A DNA stretch of 64,000 nt from Nitrososphaerota archaeon (lineage in GTDB: Archaea; Thermoproteota; Nitrososphaeria; Nitrososphaerales; Gagatemarchaeaceae), in assembly GCA_028867035.1 (NCBI GenBank), contig JAGWHB010000005.1:1-64000 (forward strand). The letters run 5' to 3'. The stretch's first letter is position 1. Each line of letters opens with the position of its first letter. Positions 49,442 to 57,908 of the stretch are shown here, piece by piece. The notes beneath the pieces were generated by a model. That model did no database searches, had not been told where the DNA came from, and saw only the letters and a program-made list of their open reading frames with translations. The translations under genes and the position numbers were made by a program.

Positions 49442-50721
49442 CTCAGGCTCCTTAGCAGGCTGTAGCCCTTCTCGGTCAGCCGGAATGTCTGGAGGGGGCT
49501 GTCGGTCTTGACGTCCTTGCCGACCACCACGAGGTAGCCGTCGGCCTGGAGCCTGTCGATGGCCTTCTGCACCTCCTCAGGGGGATCCTCGCCCGAGAGG
49601 AAGCCCACCACCGACCCCCTGGTGGCGTGGTCGTAGGATGAGAAGGTCTCGAGTATCCTCTTGACGAGGCCAGTGTCGCTTTTCTGCGGCTCGGGCTGGA
49701 GAGACGGAGTTGCTTCCATCTGCCCGATAATCCTAGGGACGAAAACTTCCTCGTAACCGCGGGCAGAGTCCTGGAGGACGAACATGTTCGGGGTGAGCAA
49801 AAGAGCGGAGAGGGTCGAGCCAATTCTACCCTGGTGCTGGGCGTGGTACAGCCCGCCGACCGACGAATTTCCCCCAGAGACCTCGTTCGCGAGGGTGCTT
49901 GACAGGATTCTGACAGGGGAGGTGTCGAGGATGTGGTGGTCGAGGCCGTAGCCTACCTCGGCGACAAAGACCCTGGAGACCTCTGCCGTCAAGAGAGTGG
50001 TGAGGAGCCTGTTTGTGTGCCGCGTAAGAGGGAGGTTGGCGAAGACGCGGTTGGACTCGTTCACGACCATGATGTCAGGGAGCTTCCCCCCGGACGCCCC
50101 AATCGCCAGCACCTTGGCGATTAGCAGCATGGCCGCGACCTCGGCGGCCTGGTGGGACTCCGCTTCGGCGAAAGAAGCCACGCAGTTGTTACTGATCATA
50201 CGCTTCACGACCCCCGTCTCGCCTGCCAGGTTGAGGGACCTGAGAGCACCGAGCTTGCCCCTCAGCTCGTCGGCCGTGTGGCCCCTGAACTCCCCCGTGG
50301 CGATCAGCCTGTCGGTGAGGGAGGACGGGCTGGCGAGGCCCTGCTCCAGGCCGATATACTGGATTGCCGAGTTCAGGAAGCCTTCTTGCTCGAAGTTGAG
50401 GTTCATGGACATGGTATAGGCGGACGCGGCTAGCTCGGCGTGGAGGGAGGCCTTCTCCTCCATCCTCTGGGAGTCGTAGAGGAAGTAGCCTAGGTTCCTC
50501 GCTTCAAAGCGGCCGGAGAGTCCCTCGGCCATTCTGCCGTTGAAGTCGAGGACCAGGGTCGTCAGGCCAGAATCTTTGCAGGCAGCGGCCAAGACCGCCG
50601 CGAGACCGTCCGCTCCTGTTCCGAGGACGTTTATCCCGGGGAGCATCTCGTCTGCCCTCAAGTAGAACCTGCCCCCGGTCCGGCAGTGGCCCAGCCAGAC
50701 CGCTTTGGTTGTCGCGTTCAT
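49438..50721 (-). CDS. Degenerate HerA/FtsK-like protein with winged-helix C-terminus
   Basis: A 427-aa protein. NVLGTGADGLAAVLAAACKD stands where a Walker A would be but lacks the Lys-Thr/Ser. LPDIMVVNESNRVF resembles a Walker B. So a P-loop-fold protein that has probably lost ATP hydrolysis. The last 75 residues form a winged helix (EEVQKAIDRLQADGYLVVVG). It is the first gene of the operon. CTTTAATTC centred about 25 nt from the ATG indicates a leaderless start, and the palindrome at 50761-50782 lies just upstream. Confidence 0.55.
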   Translation of the reverse strand: MNATTKAVWLGHCRTGGRFYLRADEMLPGINVLGTGADGLAAVLAAACKDSGLTTLVLDFNGRMAEGLSGRFEARNLGYFLYDSQRMEEKASLHAELAASAYTMSMNLNFEQEGFLNSAIQYIGLEQGLASPSSLTDRLIATGEFRGHTADELRGKLGALRSLNLAGETGVVKRMISNNCVASFAEAESHQAAEVAAMLLIAKVLAIGASGGKLPDIMVVNESNRVFANLPLTRHTNRLLTTLLTAEVSRVFVAEVGYGLDHHILDTSPVRILSSTLANEVSGGNSSVGGLYHAQHQGRIGSTLSALLLTPNMFVLQDSARGYEEVFVPRIIGQMEATPSLQPEPQKSDTGLVKRILETFSSYDHATRGSVVGFLSGEDPPEEVQKAIDRLQADGYLVVVGKDVKTDSPLQTFRLTEKGYSLLRSLR

Positions 50722-50760
50722 CCTCAGTGTGCGTGCAGACTGAATTAAAGGAAATAACGC

Positions 50761-50782
50761 ATCTTAGATACTTATCTAAGAT
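50761..50782. promoter_or_regulatory. Perfect palindrome in the divergent HerA-operon promoter
   Basis: ATCTTAGATA (50761-50770) and its exact complement (50773-50782) are separated by CT. The site lies between the leaderless promoter of the HerA operon (TATA about 50742-50750) and the start of the winged-helix gene at 50804. It overlaps the position expected for that gene's TATA box. A dimeric repressor site is the simplest reading. Confidence 0.6.
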
Positions 50783-50803
50783 AAGTTCCGTGCTCCCCAT
50801 CGG

Positions 50804-51061
50804 TTGAAGCACCGGTCCAACGTCTTCATCCTTATGCAGATCCTGGAGCTGCTGATGAGGGAGCCGAGGGGACCAACCCGGCTGGCTCAGGCGGCCAACC
50901 TCAACTATCAGAAGTGCGTCGAGTACCTGGGAATACTTTCGGCTAACCAGTTCGTCGGAAAAGACATTCAGGAAGGTCACGAAATCTACTCGGCGACGCT
51001 GAAGGGGAAGGAACTCTTCATGCGTTGGGACAGGATCTTCGAGGAGCTGAAACTGCCGTAG
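50804..51061 (+). CDS. Winged-helix protein, likely regulator of the HerA operon
   Basis: An 85-aa protein made of one winged helix (VFILMQILELLMREPRGPTR, then QKCVEYLGILSANQFVGKD and a C-terminal helix). Such short archaeal winged-helix proteins (HTH_45-like) are dimers that bind palindromes. The TTG start lies 21 bp after the perfect palindrome. Divergence from the operon suggests autoregulation together with control of the operon. Confidence 0.7.
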   Translation: MKHRSNVFILMQILELLMREPRGPTRLAQAANLNYQKCVEYLGILSANQFVGKDIQEGHEIYSATLKGKELFMRWDRIFEELKLP

Positions 51062-51111
51062 TTATCAAAAATAAGCGGGTGTTTTATACTAATCAGGGGC
51101 CCTCTAAATAG

Positions 51112-51486
51112 ATGAGCGAAAAAGACATTTCTTCCGAGTCGGCCCTCGAGCTTAGAGAGGAAGTGCTCCAGCGGGTGGAGAAGTTCGGAAGCAGAGTCAA
51201 GAGACTGTCCGTGGTTACCTTGTTCGTGTCGGGGCTGTTGTCACTGTCTTACCTTGTTGAAATTGTTTACCCATATCTCGGCGGTCCCGCCACGGAGACA
51301 GTGAATCTAAAAGACCCCACACTAGTTGTACTTGAAGCGTTTCTGACTGTAATGGCACTTCTTTGGTTTTACGTGGGGCTGAGCGACTTCAGGTTCGTGG
51401 CTAGGTTGTCCTCTCTCGTGGCGAATGCAAGAATTCGAGAGCGTGAGATTGAGAAGGAAATTACGTCAAATCGAGCTGGGAGCTGA
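51112..51486 (+). CDS. Two-helix membrane protein (124 aa)
   Basis: Amphipathic N- and C-terminal helices flank two transmembrane segments (about residues 34-56 and 70-90). Leaderless: TTTTATACTA is centred 26 nt before the ATG. No family recognised. A 40-aa membrane protein follows 9 bp downstream. Confidence 0.6.
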   Translation: MSEKDISSESALELREEVLQRVEKFGSRVKRLSVVTLFVSGLLSLSYLVEIVYPYLGGPATETVNLKDPTLVVLEAFLTVMALLWFYVGLSDFRFVARLSSLVANARIREREIEKEITSNRAGS

Positions 51487-51494
51487 GTACGTGG

Positions 51495-51617
51495 ATGGAG
51501 AGCGAGAACCGGGACGTCATTGCCGCGGGGGTTGCAGCTGCAGTTTTCTTTCTAATCTCCAGGGTCCTCGGATCACCTCTGCCCGTGATAGTTTGGCCAG
51601 GTATCCTCTTTCATTAG
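51495..51617 (+). CDS. Very small membrane protein (40 aa)
   Basis: MESENRDVIAAGVAAAVFFL followed by ISRVLGSPLPVIVWPG: one transmembrane segment with a short charged head. It follows the 124-aa membrane protein gene by 9 bp, so probably shares its transcript. Function unknown. Confidence 0.4.
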   Translation: MESENRDVIAAGVAAAVFFLISRVLGSPLPVIVWPGILFH

Positions 51618-51707
51618 AAAAACTATCTGACTGCGAATTTGTGTTACGGCGCCGGGTCAAATGCTGGAGGTCGCTTTTATCTCTTCAGGCATGTTACACC
51701 GCGGGGC

Positions 51708-51812
51708 ATGATGCGCCTGGGGCGGGCGGGTGTGAAACCCCGCTTCCGGGATTGGATTTCGGACGAATATCTCCAAGGCGAAAGCAGCGAGGAGATGATA
51801 TCGGAGGTTTAA
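51708..51812 (+). CDS. Possible small protein (34 aa)
   Basis: MMRLGRAGVKPRFRDWISDE followed by an acidic helix (SSEEMISEV). TTTTAT is centred about 30 nt upstream of the first ATG, the usual leaderless arrangement in this window. It may be a real small gene or the start of a decayed one. No family recognised. Confidence 0.3.
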   Translation: MMRLGRAGVKPRFRDWISDEYLQGESSEEMISEV

Positions 51813-52316
51813 TGAAATTGTGCCGCACGCAGCGTGAACAATCACATCATGTTATTCGAACAAGCCTACTCCTACAAGTGGACAAAGTTGACGAAAGGCT
51901 TTTCTCGACTTCATGTGACGATGAGCTCTCCCCTTTCATGCCCGAGTCAAACTCTTTCGTATTTCTCTGGCGTGATAGGTCCAGGCAAGGGATCTGCCGC
52001 AGCCATCCAGCAACACACGTTCCTAACATTCCAAAGCAGAATATCACATAATGTTGGGAATGTTGGAGCATAGCCCGGCACGGCGGGACTAACCGTCGTT
52101 CAGTACATCAGAGGCCTTTACCTAAGCGCCAAAGTGACGAATAGAGTGCCAAACTCCTAATTCGGGCCGAGCGCTGGCCCGGTATCACTAGGCGACAACC
52201 GTCTCTGTCGAATTCGCTTGGAATAAGCTCCGCTCAACCAACGCGACCGAAATCAAGCACCACTCCGCGTATACAGCGACCTGCTGTTGATTATTCTCTA
52301 TGTGGAAGTGAAGACG
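51813..52316. other. Gene-free stretch
   Basis: No protein or RNA gene is supported. AACATTCC (52025-52032) and GGAATGTT (52057-52064) form an 8-bp inverted repeat with a 24-nt loop. Its role is unknown. Confidence 0.3.
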
Positions 52317-53666
52317 TCATCCCTGCGGAGTACATACATTTAGGAAATTCGCTGTCTCCGCTACGTTGTTGTTGTCCATGGTGACCGTCACCGGGTTATT
52401 GGATCCCGAATAGGAGCCACTGCCGGAGCCTGACCAATTCTTGAAACTCCCACAACCTCCGCTGATGCTGGCCTGGACCTGGATTTGGGCGCCATCGGTG
52501 TAATACCCACTGCTCGGGCTCACGCTGCACGATGAACCGCTCGGACAGCCGGAAATCGAAGTAGTAAAGTGGTAGCTGCCGCTACAGGTCGAACCTGAAC
52601 AAATGTAGTTCTCATTGGGAAGGTTAGAACCCCCTGATTGAGTGGTTCGGGGTGTCCATAGAGACCAATGGCTCGAGAACCAACCTGAAACGCCGTTGGA
52701 TGTCCCCAGTTCATCGTAATAATTCGTGATGCCACTCACAGTATCTGTTAGCCCTGACCCATAAGCCGTTCCTGGAGGGGCAGATGCCCCAATGTCGAAC
52801 CCAGGCGTCGCCCCAGCGCCGTAGGAATAATAGCTCTGTCCACCCACGTTTGCCTCCGCGTTGAAATTCGGATTGTCAGTGAAGAAGTTGCCGGAGGTCG
52901 CCTCGTTGACCTCGAAAGCTAGAGATGGGTCAAAGGAGTCACCACCTCCCGTCTGTTTGCTTGCTGTTCCGGAAGCAACCAGGCGGTTTGGATCTGACGA
53001 AATATAGTAGGAAGAACCGTTTGAAAGCGTTACTCTGTACCACCAACCCTGGAAACCGTTTTGGGTAGTATAAACAAGCGTCTGAGTGACAGTCGATGCC
53101 AAGGACGAACCCCAGTGGAGAGTTGAATCATACACGGTGCCGGCGCATATGATGTCAGCCCCACCTCCGGTCGGCTTCGCCATGTACAGAATCTCCAAAG
53201 AAGGAATAGAGTATGTGTTGGTAGGGCGGAAAACAATTGCTGCCTGGAACAATTCCCCGTAGAAGTCCACGTTTACATTCTGTCCATTCACTGTGCACGT
53301 CCCAGCTGTCTGGGTAACATTGTACCCGACGTTGAGCAAGGCCGCCGCGAAGGTGACGTCGGCAAGACCGTAAGAGCTTGCGAGATGCGTCCAAACGCCC
53401 GAGTAACTGGCAAGGCCCAGTGTCGTACTGTATGCGCCTATCGCCCAATCTGGATCTCCCCTTCTTGAGAGCCCAGACGAGTTGGAGTACGAGCCGTACG
53501 TCGACGAGTGAAGATTAGGGTGTCCGAAAGGCTCCCAAGTTGTCTGTTCGATGTTGGAAGGTGACCTACCATTAGCAATATGTACAGGCGGGAAGGTTAT
53601 CAACAGAAGCATAATCGCGCTGACGAGTGCAATCCCCTTCTTATCCAAGGAATAATCCGGAGGCAA
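52317..53666 (-). CDS. Surface protein with C-terminal InlB/Flg_new-like repeat
   Basis: A 449-aa protein: a signal segment (residues about 8-28), a large beta-rich domain with many Ser, Gly, Asn and Tyr, and a last 75 residues with one repeat of the Listeria-Bacteroides/Flg_new type (SVSPSSGYYTDGAQIQVQAS, CGSFKNWSGSGSG, NPVTVTMDNNNVAETANF). No C-terminal anchor is visible. The TTG start is placed by AATACTTAAG about 22-25 nt upstream. Confidence 0.65.
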   Translation of the reverse strand: MPPDYSLDKKGIALVSAIMLLLITFPPVHIANGRSPSNIEQTTWEPFGHPNLHSSTYGSYSNSSGLSRRGDPDWAIGAYSTTLGLASYSGVWTHLASSYGLADVTFAAALLNVGYNVTQTAGTCTVNGQNVNVDFYGELFQAAIVFRPTNTYSIPSLEILYMAKPTGGGADIICAGTVYDSTLHWGSSLASTVTQTLVYTTQNGFQGWWYRVTLSNGSSYYISSDPNRLVASGTASKQTGGGDSFDPSLAFEVNEATSGNFFTDNPNFNAEANVGGQSYYSYGAGATPGFDIGASAPPGTAYGSGLTDTVSGITNYYDELGTSNGVSGWFSSHWSLWTPRTTQSGGSNLPNENYICSGSTCSGSYHFTTSISGCPSGSSCSVSPSSGYYTDGAQIQVQASISGGCGSFKNWSGSGSGSYSGSNNPVTVTMDNNNVAETANFLNVCTPQG

Positions 53667-53719
53667 ATTCTACAGGGTTTTACTTAAGTATTGAGTGAAA
53701 TTCCCACGTAGAATATACC

Positions 53720-54391
53720 CTAATTCTTCACGTAGAAGTGGAGTATTGCGATATCCCCCCATTCGTCCCCGGCCACTACGGTGTAAACTCCTGGTTTGTT
53801 GCTTCCGATGGAGTTCACTGAGGATGTGAAGTTGCCGGCGTTAAGGGTGCTTCCCTGCATGGCGTAGACCTGCCCCAGATCAGGCAACGACTGCGGTGAT
53901 AGACTGGACATCGGATTGATGGAGGGTGCGGTTTCATCTGGATGGAACACGCAGAATTCCATGCCATATGTCAGAACGTTCTTGGCCCCTGAAATATTAG
54001 ACAGAGTATAGTATCCTCTGAAGATTGCAATGCCGAACGGGTAGGTTCCTCCGTCGCATGGGCCCCAACTCAGTCCCTGGATTTGCCACTCGTTGGACCG
54101 TGACATGTTAATTTGCTGAGTGGTAGGATTGTATTCCGAGATACCGATGATGAAAGCCCCGTTGGACTTGACTTCAGACTCGTTAATGGCCAAGGTCAGC
54201 AAGAGGCCCGATGGATTCTGGGCGGTGCATAACGTTGCGCCGCCGCAGTCCATAAGGGGACCAAGTGGCGGCTTCGTAGTCATTATCGTAGATGGATTCA
54301 GAGGATATGCATAGACTGCCCCTAATGCCACGCTCGCCGCAACGAGAACCGCGATGGCCGACGCACCCCCCAACTTGAATTTCTGACCCAT
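53720..54391 (-). CDS. Exported protein (223 aa)
   Basis: A hydrophobic N-terminal segment (residues about 9-28) followed by an extracytoplasmic domain with several Cys (MDCGGATLCTAQ, WGPCDGG, MEFCVFHPD). The C-terminus contains PGVYTVVAGDEWGDIAILHF, typical of Ig-like or cupredoxin-like beta sandwiches but without copper ligands. It is divergent from the membrane-anchored winged-helix gene, which probably controls it. Confidence 0.6.
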   Translation of the reverse strand: MGQKFKLGGASAIAVLVAASVALGAVYAYPLNPSTIMTTKPPLGPLMDCGGATLCTAQNPSGLLLTLAINESEVKSNGAFIIGISEYNPTTQQINMSRSNEWQIQGLSWGPCDGGTYPFGIAIFRGYYTLSNISGAKNVLTYGMEFCVFHPDETAPSINPMSSLSPQSLPDLGQVYAMQGSTLNAGNFTSSVNSIGSNKPGVYTVVAGDEWGDIAILHFYVKN

Positions 54392-54450
54392 GCGATGACC
54401 AAGAGTCCTTCCTGGACTCGGTGTATAGCTCTACCCTTTAGAATGGCGCC

Positions 54451-54466
54451 GTTCTATGATTAGAAC
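54451..54466. promoter_or_regulatory. Inverted repeat between divergent genes
   Basis: GTTCTA-TGAT-TAGAAC, perfect 6-bp arms, lies between the exported-protein gene (start 54391) and the membrane-anchored regulator gene (start 54503), close to the TATA-like CTAATAAGG of the latter. A candidate operator. Confidence 0.45.
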
Positions 54467-54502
54467 TAATAAGGGCAAACTGAGTCGCTGATTCTGGGCA
54501 CA

Positions 54503-54925
54503 TTGAGTGGGTCCAAATCTGACGACGTGCTCGAAGGGACCACGCGCAAGGTCTTCAGGTTCGTTTACCGCCAACACGAACCTGTTGGAATACACGACAT
54601 TCAACGAGGGCTCGGCTTGAGCTCTCCGTCCGTGGCCTACTACCACGTTGGCAAACTCGTCAAGTCAGGTCTTATCAAGGAGGAAGGCAGCGGATACGTA
54701 GCCGACAAGTTTGTTTTTGAGAATATGGTCAGAGTGAGGAAGACGGCACTCCCACTTCAGTCAGCCTATGCCGTACTCTTCCTCGCCGCTCTGGCACTGC
54801 TGGTCACAATATTGCGGCCAGCACAAATTACTTCACAGTACGCGTTTTCTGTGGTGATGATTGTCATCGGGTTCGGCATCTCGGCGTTCGAAGCTTATCG
54901 GACCCTGAGCAAAGAGATACTCTAG
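54503..54925 (+). CDS. Membrane-anchored winged-helix regulator
   Basis: A 140-aa protein: winged helix at about residues 12-66 (VFRFVYRQHEPVGIHDIQRG, SPSVAYYHVGKLVKSGLIKE), then two transmembrane helices (about 86-104 and 110-130). It has the same architecture as the protein at 36680-37162 and the same divergent arrangement with an exported protein. The start is TTG. The anchored regulator could respond to an envelope signal. Confidence 0.75.
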   Translation: MSGSKSDDVLEGTTRKVFRFVYRQHEPVGIHDIQRGLGLSSPSVAYYHVGKLVKSGLIKEEGSGYVADKFVFENMVRVRKTALPLQSAYAVLFLAALALLVTILRPAQITSQYAFSVVMIVIGFGISAFEAYRTLSKEIL

Positions 54926-55279
54926 CCAGGCATGTCTAGTTGGAAATCAAGGTTCAAAACAGCGGACAGTGGGAGGTCAAGGATATGGCCGTCATAATAA
55001 AACGCTTCACTTTTGACCCATTTCGTCGAACAGAATCCATTCTGAGCGTGCTCGCGAACGATGCTGGTCGGACATGAACGGTGTCTTACCGGCTCGAGGC
55101 CCGGAACGTCCCGGTCATGGTGGGCTAAATCCCCCCTGAACTAACCTGCCCGTCGGCGGTTCATGAGCGTGGGGCAGGTCGATACCACGTTTCAAGGCAA
55201 GGAGAGCCATTCACGAGTTTTTGCGCAGGTTAGCCGGTACGATCGGTCCTGCGCCTTCCGACCCACTGTATGACATGTC
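54926..55279. other. Gene-free stretch before the PriX-like fragment
   Basis: No protein gene is supported over about 350 bp. The G+C-rich part around 55080-55180 contains short complementary segments (e.g. CCTGCCC / GGGGCAGG) and might encode a structured RNA, but I cannot match it to SRP, RNase P or tRNA. Confidence 0.25.
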
Positions 55280-55291
55280 CACTGGCGCCTG

Positions 55292-55576
55292 ATGTTTTCG
55301 ACGGTGACCTGGTTATTTATGACCACATTTAACATTGAATCGAAAGAGAAGCTAGATGATGAAGTGGCCATAGAGAAGATCAGGGGGTTCGTGGCTGCCG
55401 CAGGGGAGACCAGCGAAATGAGGAGGTTCATCGAATACAACGTCAGAAGGGCGCGCAGGAATGGGCTTCTTCCACCCACGTTCTCCAGGCTGAAGACCGA
55501 GCATCCGGACATCTACTGGCTGCTCCCGAAGGAGGTCCTCACGGCAGAGTCAGCCAAGGGGAAGGCCGTCTCGTAG
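55292..55576 (+). pseudogene. Truncated PriX-like copy of the PriL-type protein
   Basis: About 94 codons align by eye with the C-terminus of the protein at 39685-40686: VTWLFMTTFNIESKEKLDDE versus LTWLVLSPWAIGV, then MRRFIEYNVRRARRNGLLPP and KTEHPDIYWLLPKEVL. The whole PriL N-terminal region is missing, and an in-frame TGA lies just upstream. It is either a decayed duplicate or a very short free-standing PriX-like protein. Confidence 0.6.
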
Positions 55577-55645
55577 CAATCCGTTGTACGCCCGTTCGAA
55601 ACCGATGGATTATCTCATCAGAGGAGAAGCAAAAGTCGAAGAAAA

Positions 55646-55924
55646 ATGGTGTCAACCATAATCCTAGCAGTCCTCGGCGGAGTGGCTGCGACAGCCACTA
55701 CTGCTGCAGCGACTGGAGACGCCTCCTCGGCGGCCGCCGCCATCCACGCAGTTCCCCCAGGGCTCCACGTGGCGCTCTCGCACGTGCCTAGCACGTCGGA
55801 AGCCTACGAGGTCCTGAAGCAGCATCTCTCCCTCTACGCAGGGACCGGGACGGCGGGGACGGCTGCAACTGGCGGAGTGGCCGCGGTAGTCAGGCACGGC
55901 CTGCACCTCGGGCTCGGCAAATAG
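55646..55924 (+). CDS. Small Ala/Gly/His-containing protein (92 aa)
   Basis: An N-terminal hydrophobic segment (MVSTIILAVLGGVAATATTA), an Ala-rich stretch, a central polar part (HVPSTSEAYEVLKQHLSLY) and a Gly/Ala/Thr-rich tail ending HGLHLGLGK. It is possibly exported or membrane-bound. No family recognised. A run GTCTTTTTCTTT at about 55933-55944 after the stop could terminate transcription. Confidence 0.45.
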   Translation: MVSTIILAVLGGVAATATTAAATGDASSAAAAIHAVPPGLHVALSHVPSTSEAYEVLKQHLSLYAGTGTAGTAATGGVAAVVRHGLHLGLGK

Positions 55925-55979
55925 GCCGGCCCGTCTTTTTCTTTAACTGGCGGAAACAGTCCCTCGTCAGAGCGTCATT

Positions 55980-56804
55980 TTGCGCCTGAAAGAGTTCGCG
56001 AAGACAGGGAGAAAGATATCAGTGATCGGGATGGGGACGTACTATGATCCGTTGTGGATAGCGACCGCTTTCCTGGGATGGAGGAGGGGAGCCGCACCCA
56101 AGGTCGAAGCTATCAGGGCGGGCCTGGATGCGGGGATAACTCTGGTGGACACCGCCGAAATCTATGGCTCCGAACCCCTCGTAGCCGAAGCAATCCAGGG
56201 TAGGAAGAGGGACGAGGTCTTTCTGGCTACCAAAGTCTGGCCCAGCCATCTGCATAGGGATGCCCTGGTCAGGTCGTTCAACAAGAGCCTGAAGCGCCTG
56301 CGGACCTCGTACATCGACCTGTACCAGGTGCACTGGCCCAACCCTAGAGTGCCCATCCGCGAGACCATGGATGCGATGGAGGAGCTCATAGCAGAAGGGA
56401 AGCTGACGCACGTAGGTGTCAGCAACTTCAATCTAGATCAGCTCAAGGAGGCCCAGGCGGCCCTTCCAAAGTCGGAGCTGAGTTCCCTCCAACCCGATTA
56501 CAGCCTCGTGAACAGAAGCCTCGAGGCGGAGGTGCTTCCATACTGCGACAGGGAGAAAATCGCCGTGCTCGCCTACTATCCGCTGGGCCATGGGAAGCTC
56601 TCCTCTGATTCCAGGCTCGAATCGGTGAGCTCGAACCGCGGGAAGTCAAAGGCGCAGGTCGCCCTTCAGTGGCTGGCAGGCAAGGACAACGTGTTCCCCA
56701 TACCCAGGGCCTCCAGGGCCGAGCATGTCAGGGAGAACGCGGGCGCCAGCGACTGGGAGCTTTCCGGACAGGAAAGGCTGGAGCTCGACGCCAAGTTCCG
56801 GTAA
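55980..56804 (+). CDS. Aldo/keto reductase
   Basis: A 274-aa (beta/alpha)8 NAD(P)H-dependent reductase. The catalytic tetrad is visible as Asp and Tyr in DTAEIYGSEP, Lys in ATKVWPSH and His in QVHWPNP. The coenzyme-binding end has FPIPRASRAEHV. The substrate is unknown. The start is TTG. A paralogue lies at 61281-62084 on the other strand. Confidence 0.88.
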   Translation: MRLKEFAKTGRKISVIGMGTYYDPLWIATAFLGWRRGAAPKVEAIRAGLDAGITLVDTAEIYGSEPLVAEAIQGRKRDEVFLATKVWPSHLHRDALVRSFNKSLKRLRTSYIDLYQVHWPNPRVPIRETMDAMEELIAEGKLTHVGVSNFNLDQLKEAQAALPKSELSSLQPDYSLVNRSLEAEVLPYCDREKIAVLAYYPLGHGKLSSDSRLESVSSNRGKSKAQVALQWLAGKDNVFPIPRASRAEHVRENAGASDWELSGQERLELDAKFR

Positions 56805-56849
56805 TCGCTTAAATCGACACGGTGGTAGCCTCGGGGAACAGGCGGGTGA

Positions 56850-57620
56850 GTGACCTCCACCCGATCCGCCATAGAAATCACGGTGTTGGAGGGAGTGGAA
56901 ATAGAGACAACCAGCGAGCGACAGGATTCCCAGAAGGGAATCAAATCGGAGACATCTCATCCGTATTCAAATCGAACCAGAAGATTAGCCTTGGTGGCCG
57001 TTCTCACCGCTCTCTACATTGCGGCGAACGCTGTCCCAATTGACGCTTTCATCGGAGGCGCTGGATTCATAACGGCAGGAATCATCCTGCTACCAGTAAT
57101 ATCGAGGATAGTGAGGCCTTGGGAGGCTTTGATAGTCGCGGTAGTCGCCCCTCTGGGTCTCTTCGTATTCCAACTCTCCGTGGTTCCCGTCTTCGGGTTC
57201 TATGGGATGCTCATTCCCGCTTCTGCGATTGTTCTTGGGTCGCTTGGGTTCTACAAGTCGTATCTCATCCCGACTGCGTACATTGCGTTCGGCGCTGTAT
57301 GGTACCTCTTGTTTTCCAACGGCATTCCCATATGGCTCATCCCTTACTTCGTGGCGGTATTTCTTGCCGTCTTGAACCAGGTTCGCCCTTTCGCCCGAGG
57401 AACGAAAGCTGAGGTAGTCCTGTACAGTTTCCTAGTCACCATGTGCGAACTGGTTACAATGAACATCGGTTCGATCAGCGTTCTGAAGTTACCTGGAGCC
57501 CTATGGACGATTATCACACCGTTCATGTTCGTCGAGAGAACTGTAGCCGTAATCGGAGCGACTTCGGTCTTGGTTGCGTTGATCAGGGTTAAGCAGGTTT
57601 TGAGGGTAGGGGAAATCTAG
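56850..57620 (+). CDS. Polytopic membrane protein, possible ECF-type substrate-binding component
   Basis: A 256-aa protein with a polar 45-residue N-terminus (the true start may be further in), then about six transmembrane segments beginning with RRLALVAVLTALYIAANAVP. This opening is typical of the substrate-specific S components of energy-coupling-factor transporters. The gene ends one base before the Cys-rich protein gene and QueC gene, so it may take up a deazapurine or queuosine precursor. The substrate is an inference from context. Confidence 0.6.
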   Translation: MTSTRSAIEITVLEGVEIETTSERQDSQKGIKSETSHPYSNRTRRLALVAVLTALYIAANAVPIDAFIGGAGFITAGIILLPVISRIVRPWEALIVAVVAPLGLFVFQLSVVPVFGFYGMLIPASAIVLGSLGFYKSYLIPTAYIAFGAVWYLLFSNGIPIWLIPYFVAVFLAVLNQVRPFARGTKAEVVLYSFLVTMCELVTMNIGSISVLKLPGALWTIITPFMFVERTVAVIGATSVLVALIRVKQVLRVGEI

Positions 57621-57908
57621 ATGTGTAGGGCCACGGTGCTTTGCTGTTTCAAGTGCGCCGGCTGGTTCAACAAGGAAGGAATCGAATCTTGCGACATATG
57701 TGGGGACTGGAAGTGTCCCCATTGCGGGAGTTGCCTCTGCGACCTCACACTATCAGAAAAGAAGATTGCGATATCATACATGGCAACTTATGAGAATCTC
57801 TTGAAGGAGTTGACAGGAGAGTCCTACGATTTCAGCAGACACACGCAAGTCCTAAGAGATATCAACATCGAGCCTCGCAAACTAATCAGGAGTGGACTGT
57901 CAAGTTGA
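57621..57908 (+). CDS. Cys-rich small protein of the queC operon (95 aa)
   Basis: The first 45 residues hold nine or ten Cys (CCFKCAGW, ESCDICGDWKCPHCGSCLCD), forming probably two zinc sites. The second half is helical. The ATG directly follows the upstream stop, and its TGA overlaps the TTG of queC, so it is translated with QueC. No family recognised. A metal-binding partner is plausible. Confidence 0.65.
   Translation: MCRATVLCCFKCAGWFNKEGIESCDICGDWKCPHCGSCLCDLTLSEKKIAISYMATYENLLKELTGESYDFSRHTQVLRDINIEPRKLIRSGLSS

Noticed and set aside
55080-55180. G+C-rich segment that might be a structured RNA (SRP or RNase P)
   Set aside because: No conserved core of either RNA could be found, so it is left as gene-free sequence.
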